A model generated the notes under the pieces. It was not told the DNA's origin. It made no database searches and saw nothing but the letters and a program-made list of their open reading frames with translations. Positions 9,112-16,628 of a stretch of 40,877 bases of DNA are shown here, one piece after another. This DNA is from a bacterium. GTDB taxonomy: Bacteria > Patescibacteriota > Patescibacteriia > Patescibacteriales > JAKAJF01. Numbering within the stretch: the stretch's first letter is position 1; every line of letters starts with the position of its first letter. A program made the translations under genes and the position numbers. The stretch spans positions 1 through 40,877 of the forward strand of contig JAJYLD010000009.1 of assembly GCA_021788015.1 (NCBI GenBank), in the 5' to 3' direction.

Positions 9112-10881
9112 GTGAGCTTAATTAAATGTATGCCAGAAAGCAAAATGTTTGGAAATGATAAAATGAAATACGTCAAAAAATTATGGCATTGGCCGCTTGT
9201 TTTGATTTTGGCGGGCGTTTTTTTTATCGGCGCGTCCGGTTTTAATTATTTTTTAAACAAGGATGGAATTGTAAAATGGGTTTCGCCGGACGAAACCGCC
9301 AATTACACTTTCGCGAAATTGTACGCCCAAACCGGCAATCTCACCATTTTCGAAAAATACAATATTTACGCGGAAGACATAATCCATCCGCGGAGTTTCC
9401 GGAGCGATGACGGTTTTTTAAAACCGGTAAGTTTTCTTGGCATCATTTTGATTTACGGCACGATCGCGAAAATGACCTCGGTTAAATTATTGCCGTTTTT
9501 AACCCCTTTGTTCGGGGCGATCGGAATAATTTTTTATTATCTTTTGATCAGGGAAATTTTTGGCAAAAAAAACGCACTTATCTCGGCCTTTCTTTTGACT
9601 GTTTTTCCGGTTTATGTTTATTACAGTGTACGCAGCATGTTTCATAATGTCCTTTTCGCAGTCTTATTGGTAATCGGTTTGTATTTTTCGGTTGTCATGA
9701 CCCGCGAAAGATTTGGACAAAAATGGCCCGGCCTGGTTTTTGCCGGTCTCGGCGGGATATTTACCGGCCTCGCGATCATGGCGCGGGCCTCGGAACTTTT
9801 ATGGATGGTACCGCTTTTTTTTATTTTATGGATTTTCAATATAAAAAAAATTGGAATTTTAAAATTGGCCTTGTTCATTTCTTTTTTGTTTTTTTCTTTG
9901 ACCCCGGCTTTTTATTGGAATAAAATTTTATACGGGTCGTTTTTCTCCGGCGGCTATCCGGAAATGAATTCTTCGATCGCCAATTTAAGACAAGCGAGCG
10001 CGACCATAGCCAAAGCCGCGGTTTTAAAAAAGAGTTTGGCTAAAGGGGCCGTGTCAAAAATAAAAAATACAATTTTTTATTTCGGCTTCCATCCCCGCGA
10101 TTCCGTAAAAATGCTTTATGAATATTTTACGCGTATGTTCCCCTGGATTTTCTGGCCGGCCGTTTTGGGATTTATTTTGTTGCTCTTAAACCGGAAGAAA
10201 ATCAGGAGAAAACATCTTGTTTTCATTCTCGGTTACGCGGTTCTCGCCTTGATCTTGATATTCTATTACGGCAGCTGGAAATTTAACGACAACCCCGATC
10301 CGAGACAGATCACGATCGGCAATTCCTACACGCGCTATTGGCTTCCGGTTTATTTGGGCGCTTTGCCGTTCGCGAGTTTGTTTATTTTGAAGATAACAAG
10401 TTTTTGGATGAACAGGCGTGACGATAGAAGCAAAATGAATTATCACTTGAAAGTTTTTGCGAAAGCGGCGACGCGAGTCATTCTTCTCGCCTTGATCGCG
10501 ATCGTATCTTTTAACTTTGTTTTAAGGGGTTCGAGCGAAGGTTTGATTTATACGTACCAAAAAGAAAAAGTATCCAAAGAGGAATTAAAGAAAGTTCTTA
10601 AATTGACCGAACCCGACTCCGTTATTATCACAAAATATCAGGACAAATTGTTTTTCCCCGAAAGGAAAGTTATTGTCGGATTGTTCGACGATAACAACAT
10701 GATTTACGATTACGCCGAGCTCGCCAAATTTATCCCCGTTTATTATTACAATTTCACTTTTCCGAAAAAAGATTTCGATTATTTAAACGACAAAAGGCTC
10801 GCTCCCGACGGGATTGGAATAAAAAAGGTGGCGAGCGTGGATGAATTTACTTTGTATAAAATTGAAAGAATAAAAATATGA
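9112..10881 (+). CDS. GT-C/GT39-like membrane glycosyltransferase (ArnT/PMT type)
   Basis: 589 aa polytopic; KWVSPDETANYTFAKLYAQTGNLTIFEKYN resembles the first-loop acidic motif of GT39 enzymes. Confidence 0.7.
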   Translation: MSLIKCMPESKMFGNDKMKYVKKLWHWPLVLILAGVFFIGASGFNYFLNKDGIVKWVSPDETANYTFAKLYAQTGNLTIFEKYNIYAEDIIHPRSFRSDDGFLKPVSFLGIILIYGTIAKMTSVKLLPFLTPLFGAIGIIFYYLLIREIFGKKNALISAFLLTVFPVYVYYSVRSMFHNVLFAVLLVIGLYFSVVMTRERFGQKWPGLVFAGLGGIFTGLAIMARASELLWMVPLFFILWIFNIKKIGILKLALFISFLFFSLTPAFYWNKILYGSFFSGGYPEMNSSIANLRQASATIAKAAVLKKSLAKGAVSKIKNTIFYFGFHPRDSVKMLYEYFTRMFPWIFWPAVLGFILLLLNRKKIRRKHLVFILGYAVLALILIFYYGSWKFNDNPDPRQITIGNSYTRYWLPVYLGALPFASLFILKITSFWMNRRDDRSKMNYHLKVFAKAATRVILLALIAIVSFNFVLRGSSEGLIYTYQKEKVSKEELKKVLKLTEPDSVIITKYQDKLFFPERKVIVGLFDDNNMIYDYAELAKFIPVYYYNFTFPKKDFDYLNDKRLAPDGIGIKKVASVDEFTLYKIERIKI

Positions 10882-10997
10882 ATCCCGTTAGAAGCCGCGA
10901 TCACTTTTAATAGGAGCATAAAAATAAAAATTTTATAAAATAATTTACGCAGACATAGCAATCAAAATTTTTGATCGCGATCTGCTTCTAACGGAAT
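10882..10997. repeat. CCCGTTAGAAGC inverted-repeat element, copy 2 (opposite orientation)
   Basis: ATCCCGTTAGAAGCcGCGATC ... GATCGCGATCtGCTTCTAACGGaAT; internal TAATTTACGCAGA.AT.GCAAT matches the reverse complement of copy 1. Confidence 0.9.
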
Positions 10998-12420
10998 GAA
11001 TTCAAGAGAAGCATGGGAAAAACAAGAAGAAAGAATGAAATTTTACAGGACTAGCAATCCGGATTTGATTTCACGAAAGAGCAAAAGGCCGGAAAAAGAA
11101 ATTCTTAATGAAATAGGAATTTTTAACGTCAATTTTGACAAACCAAAAGGATACATTCGATTGTTCCCGGAGGATTTTATCGTTGAGGAAAAAAGAGCCG
11201 GAGGAGAAATTTCAAGAATCAATGATTTTCGCATAAATTCGGAGATTGCAAAACCGGATGAAAAAACAAATACTTTGTATGCGAATTTAATCAAGATAGG
11301 CATACCTACCAATGTCGCCGCGCAAAGGATCTCCGAAATTTTAGAATTTCCCCAAACAAAAATCGGCACGGCCGGCTTAAAAGATTCGGACGCGATTACC
11401 TCGCAACTCATCGCTTTTCCCGGGATTGAATTAGGGCTCGGGGAAATAATGGCTCGAAAGATCCCGAATGTTTATTTGTCGAATTTTTATTACGGCAAAG
11501 GTTCATTGAACGCGGGAGACCTTGAAGGAAATATTTTTACAATAACCGTAAGGACAGAATCCGAAATCGACGATAAGCTGAAAATAAAACTGAATACCAT
11601 CGAGCAATTCGGCATTTTAAATTATTTTCAAAGCCAGAGATTCGGGGGCATGAGATTGTTGAGCCATGAATTGGGAAAATTGATAATGCAAGGAAATTAC
11701 GAACAGGCGATAAAAACATTTCTGTTCCATACAAGTTCTAATGACATCCCTCTTCTTGCGAACATACGAAAGAAAGCCGAAGACATGGGGAATGATTGGG
11801 CGGGAATTAAAAAATTGTTTGAAAGCGAAATGCCTTATACTTTATTTAATGAAATAAGGTTACTGGATTATTTGATTAAAAACCCGACAAACTTTATCGG
11901 CGCTTTGATCGATTTGAAGGATCAGACTCAGCTCTGGGCTTACGCTTACTCAAGTTTGCTTTTTAATAAACACCTTTCGGAATATTCTAAAGTGAAAGGA
12001 TGCGTGGATGAAAAATTTCCAATCTTTTTGAGCAGTAATCCCGACGATGTGAAAAATTACAAAAAATATCTCGAACAAGACGGAACATTGAATTTCAAAA
12101 AATATCTTTTTCCGTTTAAATTTTTAATTTTAAAAGGCAAGCAGCTGCCGGGAAGAATTTTTCCTAAAGACATTAAATATAACACATTTGAAAAGGGGAT
12201 AGTCATAAAATTTACTTTGCCAAAAGGAGCGTACGCGACAACATTTTTAACAAATCTTTTCGAGCTCGAGCAAGGCCTGCCGATTTCGGGATGGGTGAAT
12301 GCGACCGAAACGGATCCGAAGAAAATTTTAGGAGAGGGAGACATCGAGGGGGTGAGGGCTATTTTCAAAGACTATTGGTATTATAAAGGTCAGTCTGAAA
12401 ATACTACTACCACGAATTAA
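10996..12420 (+). CDS. truD: tRNA pseudouridine synthase D (TruD family)
   Basis: IGTAGLKDSDAITSQ matches the G-x-K-D-x-x-x-x-T-x-Q catalytic motif; IEQFGILNYFQSQRFG motif. Confidence 0.85.
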   Translation: MNSREAWEKQEERMKFYRTSNPDLISRKSKRPEKEILNEIGIFNVNFDKPKGYIRLFPEDFIVEEKRAGGEISRINDFRINSEIAKPDEKTNTLYANLIKIGIPTNVAAQRISEILEFPQTKIGTAGLKDSDAITSQLIAFPGIELGLGEIMARKIPNVYLSNFYYGKGSLNAGDLEGNIFTITVRTESEIDDKLKIKLNTIEQFGILNYFQSQRFGGMRLLSHELGKLIMQGNYEQAIKTFLFHTSSNDIPLLANIRKKAEDMGNDWAGIKKLFESEMPYTLFNEIRLLDYLIKNPTNFIGALIDLKDQTQLWAYAYSSLLFNKHLSEYSKVKGCVDEKFPIFLSSNPDDVKNYKKYLEQDGTLNFKKYLFPFKFLILKGKQLPGRIFPKDIKYNTFEKGIVIKFTLPKGAYATTFLTNLFELEQGLPISGWVNATETDPKKILGEGDIEGVRAIFKDYWYYKGQSENTTTTN

Positions 12421-12451
12421 AATTTTTAACTCATGTCGAGTTTTAAAATTT

Positions 12452-12539
12452 AAGCCGAAGAAAATATTTATTTTTTCGCTGCGGATGAAAACCTACGCGA
12501 AAACGTCCTCGCTTCAAAAATAAATATTTTCTTCGGCTT
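12452..12539. repeat. Inverted repeat with perfect 24-bp arms after truD
   Basis: AAGCCGAAGAAAATATTTATTTTT (12452-12475) and its exact reverse complement (12516-12539). Confidence 0.9.
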
Positions 12540-12567
12540 TCTATAAATATCAATTGAAAAAAATTTA

Positions 12568-12617
12568 ACCCCAAGCTACTTCGCGCGATTCTTTGCGCTT
12601 TTCACTTGGGGTTTTTG
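12568..12617 (-). terminator. Rho-independent terminator downstream of 12631-13230
   Basis: Complementary ACCCCAAG / CTTGGGGT arms with T-rich flanks. Confidence 0.65.
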
Positions 12618-12630
12618 GTTTCTGGAGGGC

Positions 12631-13230
12631 CTACCCGATGCGGTAGGTGTTGCCCTCGACCGTGAGCTCGCGGCCCGGCTTGTCCGTTTTGGCGCCACCG
12701 TTCAGGTTGATGGTATCGAGACGGTACTGGCCCTCACCGTCATGATTGTACTTCAAGTTGCACCACAGGGTGCAGCTCGAGAACTTCATGGTCAGGGCCT
12801 TGAGGACGGCGGCCGTCATCGGCTGGGCTTCGCCTTTGGTTGAGAACTGCAGTACCGAAACCGAAGATTTACCTACACGGTGCTGGACGTGGCCGCCGGT
12901 GTAGTAAAGGCCGAGGTTGTCGAGCCGGCTGACGAGGCCGGTGATGCGGATGTTGTGCTCGTTGTTAAAGAGAGCAAAGCCCGTGTCGCCCTTGTCTCTG
13001 TAGGCCCGGAAATTGAGGTCGCGTTTCTGCGCCTCGGCCTCGTGCTTAGCATCGATGGTTTCTTCGTCGCGGAAGCCCTTCTCGGCCAAGCCGGGGATTA
13101 TGATACCGTAAAGCTTGACGAGGACGGTCTTTCTCGCTTTCGCGAAGACCGCCATCCTTTTCTGCCTCTCGTCCAGAGAGGGTACTGCCTGTGTCTTCTG
13201 CGTCTGCTGTCCGCCGTGTTCGTATGCCAC
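12631..13230 (-). CDS. Orphan hypothetical protein with GC-rich codon usage
   Basis: 199 aa; GTG start preceded by CGGAGGTGGTGCCAA Shine-Dalgarno; consensus-like promoter upstream. Confidence 0.75.
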   Translation of the reverse strand: MAYEHGGQQTQKTQAVPSLDERQKRMAVFAKARKTVLVKLYGIIIPGLAEKGFRDEETIDAKHEAEAQKRDLNFRAYRDKGDTGFALFNNEHNIRITGLVSRLDNLGLYYTGGHVQHRVGKSSVSVLQFSTKGEAQPMTAAVLKALTMKFSSCTLWCNLKYNHDGEGQYRLDTINLNGGAKTDKPGRELTVEGNTYRIG

Positions 13231-13270
13231 TTGGCACCACCTCCGTTTGGGATTTTATTTATGACTGAGC

Positions 13271-13337
13271 TGTCATATTTCAAGGGTCATCCAGTAAAAC
13301 GAAGCTTCGATCCGGGATGACATTTTAAAATATGACA
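13271..13337. repeat. 67-bp nested inverted repeat in the 5' leader of 12631-13230
   Basis: TGTCATATTT...AAATATGACA outer, GTCATCC...GGATGAC middle, GAAGCTTC inside. Confidence 0.85.
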
Positions 13338-13366
13338 TTCAGCCCATTGTAAAGAACTAACAATTT

Positions 13367-13395
13367 AATATAACATTTAACAATAAATCTGTCAA
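13367..13395 (-). promoter_or_regulatory. Sigma70-type promoter for 12631-13230
   Basis: Minus strand TTGACA-17 nt-TATATT. Confidence 0.7.
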
Positions 13396-13430
13396 GTTAT
13401 TTAATTTTGTTTAAAATTACATGAAATTTT

Positions 13431-13472
13431 TACCTATTTTAAATCAATAATTCGTTTATTGACTTGAAATAG
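13431..13472 (-). terminator. Hairpin downstream of 13518-14831
   Basis: ACCTATTT...CAATAA...TTATTG...AAATAGGT nested inverted repeat. Confidence 0.5.
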
Positions 13473-13517
13473 GTGGCGAACGGAGAGGAGGTCCCCGCTC
13501 GCCGGATACGACTAGGT

Positions 13518-14831
13518 CTAGGCGATGGTGAAGGGAAACGTTCCCTTTGCCTTTTTCGCCTTTCCGTCTTCGAAAGTGTAGATGAAGACGGATTTGCCGT
13601 CGGCGGTTTTTACAGCGGCCCTGTAGCCGCTGTTGATGCCGGCGGCCTCGAAGGCCTTGATGTCGCTCTCGCCGATGCAGAGCATCGGCTCGGCCGCTGC
13701 TCCGTTGGCCTGGACATTGACCATCTCTCCCTGGGTTTCCTTCGGCTTCCAGGCGAGATCCTCGGCCTCGATGCGCTCGACCTCTCTGACCTTGGAACCG
13801 GTCTTTCTGATCGTGAACACGGCCAACGGCTCGCCCTGAGGCTTGCCGTTGACAATAGCCTCGACAAGCACTGCCAGAGAATGATCGGGAAGAGTGTCTT
13901 TTTCGGTCTTGGTCACGGGAATGCAAGGAAGGCGTTTCCCGGTTTTTGTATTATAGACCGGGACTCTCTTTCTGCCGATTATCTCGGCGCGCCTTGCCTC
14001 ACGCTGGATCCTCTTCACGTCTTCCCATGTAAGGCCGTTTTCGATGAGGTCGGTTCTCTGCCCGTCTTTCCCGACTGTGAACACGGCCAACGGCTCGCCC
14101 TGAGGCTTGCCGTCAACGATAGCATTGACCTCCACGGCCCGGAAATGCTGCGGAAGAGTGTTCTCTTCCTGTTTGGTTACCGGGGTGCAGAAGTGCGGCT
14201 TCCCCTTCGCGTCGAACACGTCGACACGGTGCCTTGCCAGGATCGCCTCGCGTTTCTTCCTCTCGGCTTCCTGAGCCAGCCTGACTTTTTCCTTCTCAGC
14301 CTCCATTGCCTGCCTCGCCCTTTCCTCGCGGTCGGCGATGATCTTCTTCTCTTCGTCGGTGAGGATGGCCCTTCTCTTTGCGGCCTTTGAGTAGGCCACT
14401 TTGAGATCGAGCAGGTCTTCCGGTTTCGGGCCGCCGGCGTACATTACGTTCCCGCCGGGAAGGTTGACCTTCACCTTCGGAATCAATGCCATGCTGATTG
14501 ACATGACATTGGTAATACCGTCGCGGGCGTCGGAGACGATAACGAACTCGCCCTTGCACTCGCGCAGGAAGCAGAAGCCGTTGCCCTTTTCCTCGCGGTA
14601 GTCCCAAAGGAGCTTGCCCTGCTTCCTTACCATCGAGGGAAGAAATTCCGCACCTTCCGGAGCCTTGTGAGAGCGGAACATTTCGATTTCCACTCCCTTG
14701 GGTCCGCCAAGGTGAGCGACCTCGCCACCCCTCTCCTCGATCTTAACGACCGAGAAACCGTGACCGACATCTTGACCCTTTGTGAGGGTCCCTTTAAGAA
14801 GACTGCTAAGAAGACCACTGTCCCTTTGCAT
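13518..14831 (-). CDS. Orphan protein with central charged coiled-coil and a tandem ~88-aa repeat; GC-rich
   Basis: 437 aa; AAGGAGGAAAAGCGATG start; repeats KGKPHFCTPVTKQEENTLPQHFRAVEVNAIVDGKPQGEPLAVFT and TGKRLPCIPVTKTEKDTLPDHSLAVLVEAIVNGKPQGEPLAVFT. Confidence 0.75.
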   Translation of the reverse strand: MQRDSGLLSSLLKGTLTKGQDVGHGFSVVKIEERGGEVAHLGGPKGVEIEMFRSHKAPEGAEFLPSMVRKQGKLLWDYREEKGNGFCFLRECKGEFVIVSDARDGITNVMSISMALIPKVKVNLPGGNVMYAGGPKPEDLLDLKVAYSKAAKRRAILTDEEKKIIADREERARQAMEAEKEKVRLAQEAERKKREAILARHRVDVFDAKGKPHFCTPVTKQEENTLPQHFRAVEVNAIVDGKPQGEPLAVFTVGKDGQRTDLIENGLTWEDVKRIQREARRAEIIGRKRVPVYNTKTGKRLPCIPVTKTEKDTLPDHSLAVLVEAIVNGKPQGEPLAVFTIRKTGSKVREVERIEAEDLAWKPKETQGEMVNVQANGAAAEPMLCIGESDIKAFEAAGINSGYRAAVKTADGKSVFIYTFEDGKAKKAKGTFPFTIA

Positions 14832-14880
14832 CGCTTTTCCTCCTTGCTCCTTTTTGGAGCTTGTGGTTATTTATGCCCAA

Positions 14881-14928
14881 GGGCATAATAGCGGCTATTT
14901 TATTAGAAAAATGGCCGCAATTATACCC
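14881..14928 (-). promoter_or_regulatory. 48-nt leader hairpin upstream of 13518-14831
   Basis: GGGcATAATaGCGGCtATTTT ... AAAATgGCCGCaATTATaCCC. Confidence 0.6.
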
Positions 14929-14939
14929 TCAGGATTTAC

Positions 14940-15100
14940 GGGTCTATCGCCGAATACCATTTCTACTGCAAATTTTAAATTTCGGCTGCAAAATTCATAA
15001 AGCTCCTCCGCTTATAACTTCGTATAAACATCCTCGCTTTCTGAATTTTTCGCTCGAAATTTAAAATTTTCGTAACGAAAGCGCATTCGACGATAGACCC
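14940..15100. repeat. 161-bp long imperfect palindrome
   Basis: Ends GGGTCTATCG/CGATAGACCC, inner AAATTTTAAATTTCG/CGAAATTTAAAATTT. Confidence 0.85.
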
Positions 15101-15121
15101 TCTAAAGAACATAAACATTTA

Positions 15122-15158
15122 AAAATAGCATGATTTAAAAAATGTGTCAAGTTTGACA
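15122..15158. promoter_or_regulatory. Divergent promoter region with palindromic TGTCAAgtTTGACA
   Basis: Minus promoter TTGACA-17-TATTTT (15150-15122); a plus-strand TTGACA at 15153-15158 lies back-to-back with it. Confidence 0.55.
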
Positions 15159-15271
15159 TAATTTAAATTGTGTGCCATTATTATAAATCAAATTCGTTCT
15201 TTTCAGTATAATAGCACAGGAAAGAAAATTGGAATAAACCATTGAAAATAAAAATTCGGAGGATAAAGGAA

Positions 15272-16555
15272 ATGGCAAAAGGGAAAAGGGAAATCGGCAT
15301 AAGGTTTTACGGCGGAGCAAGGGAGATCGGCGGAAGCTGTATCGAACTCTCTCTGCCCGACGGAAGACGGGTACTCTTAGACTGCGGAGGAAAATTCAAA
15401 AAGGACGGCAGGACAGTTTATCCGGAAATTGAAAAACCGGAAAAGATTGATATTGCCTTTCTCTCCCATCCACATGCGGATCACAGTCTCGGCTTTTTAC
15501 ATGCGAGGCAGATAGGACTCAACTGTCCCATCATCACGACGGAAATGACCAAACAAACTTCCGTGGTAACATTTTGCGATGCGCACAAGCTGGAGGTTGA
15601 ACGGGAAGAAGAGCCAAGATTCACCTACGGCAAAATTGCGCAGGTATTAAACCTCATGAAAACGGATAGGTCTCGCGGGCAGTTTGAGGGTCTAAGCTAC
15701 AAACTGTTTCCGGCGGGGCATATTCCCGGCGCGGTGGCCGCGTATCTAGGATATGGACATAAATCCATTTTGTATACCGGCGATATCAATAACAACGAAA
15801 CACGACTTGTGGCAGAAAGAGGAAAGTTGCCGCATGCCGATGTTTTGATAATCGACTGTACTTATGGCAACCGCCTGCATCCTGATCGCGAAAAAACCGA
15901 ACAGGATTTCCGACAGATGATCGAAGGCACTGTGGCCGGAAATGGCTGCGTTGTCATCGGCGCTTTTGCCGTCGCGAGGTCTCCGGAGATTCTACTGCTT
16001 CTGACGGAGATAAACCCGGATTGTCCGATTTATGTCGACGGAATGCCGCGGGACATTGTCAAGGTATATTTGGAGAACATCCAGTATCTTAAAAATCGCG
16101 ACCTTGAAAAGATCAGAGGGCAGGTTAGATTCGTATCCGGAAGTAACCACAGGCGATATGTGGCAAACATGCGGCCCGCGATCGTAGTCGCTTCCGGCGG
16201 GATGTTGAACGGAGGTGCGATTCTACATTACGCCAAAGCCGTTGCTCCCGATGAAAAAAGCGTTCTTGCTCTCACAGGATATCAAGTGGAAGGCACGAAC
16301 GGCAGAAGAGCGCTGGAAGAAGGTAGAATCGAGATAAACGGAGAGGTCATTGACCTCAAGTGCTCTGTCCGGCGGTTCAGCTTCAGTACCCATTTGGACT
16401 CCGATGGGATAAAAAAAACCATAGTCGAGGTTATGCCCAAGCTGGTCATCGCCCAGCATGGAGATGAGCAATCTGTCCGAGCCGTCGTAAAGATGGCCAG
16501 GAACCTTAATATCAAAGCGATCGCGCCCGCAATCGGCGAGCGTATAATCGTTTGA
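15272..16555 (+). CDS. Beta-CASP metallo-beta-lactamase-fold ribonuclease (CPSF/YSH1-like)
   Basis: SHPHADHSLG, YTGDINN, VIDCTYGN, VVASGGMLNGG, STHLDSDG and QHGDEQ motifs; ATG at 15272 after GGAGGATAAAGGA. Confidence 0.88.
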   Translation: MAKGKREIGIRFYGGAREIGGSCIELSLPDGRRVLLDCGGKFKKDGRTVYPEIEKPEKIDIAFLSHPHADHSLGFLHARQIGLNCPIITTEMTKQTSVVTFCDAHKLEVEREEEPRFTYGKIAQVLNLMKTDRSRGQFEGLSYKLFPAGHIPGAVAAYLGYGHKSILYTGDINNNETRLVAERGKLPHADVLIIDCTYGNRLHPDREKTEQDFRQMIEGTVAGNGCVVIGAFAVARSPEILLLLTEINPDCPIYVDGMPRDIVKVYLENIQYLKNRDLEKIRGQVRFVSGSNHRRYVANMRPAIVVASGGMLNGGAILHYAKAVAPDEKSVLALTGYQVEGTNGRRALEEGRIEINGEVIDLKCSVRRFSFSTHLDSDGIKKTIVEVMPKLVIAQHGDEQSVRAVVKMARNLNIKAIAPAIGERIIV

Positions 16556-16583
16556 CTGGTACAAATGTGCCAGTCTTTTTTTA
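16553..16583 (+). terminator. Rho-independent terminator
   Basis: GACTGGtacaaatgtgCCAGTCTTTTTTT. Confidence 0.85.
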
Positions 16584-16628
16584 TTTGCCAAAACAAGTTT
16601 AAAAATGTAAGATGAAGGGAGAAAAAAT

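Noticed and set aside
13473-14390. 305-aa plus-strand ORF in the GC-rich region
   Set aside because: Fully antisense to the better-supported 437-aa gene with SD, promoter and internal protein repeat; long shadow ORFs are expected in GC-rich DNA.
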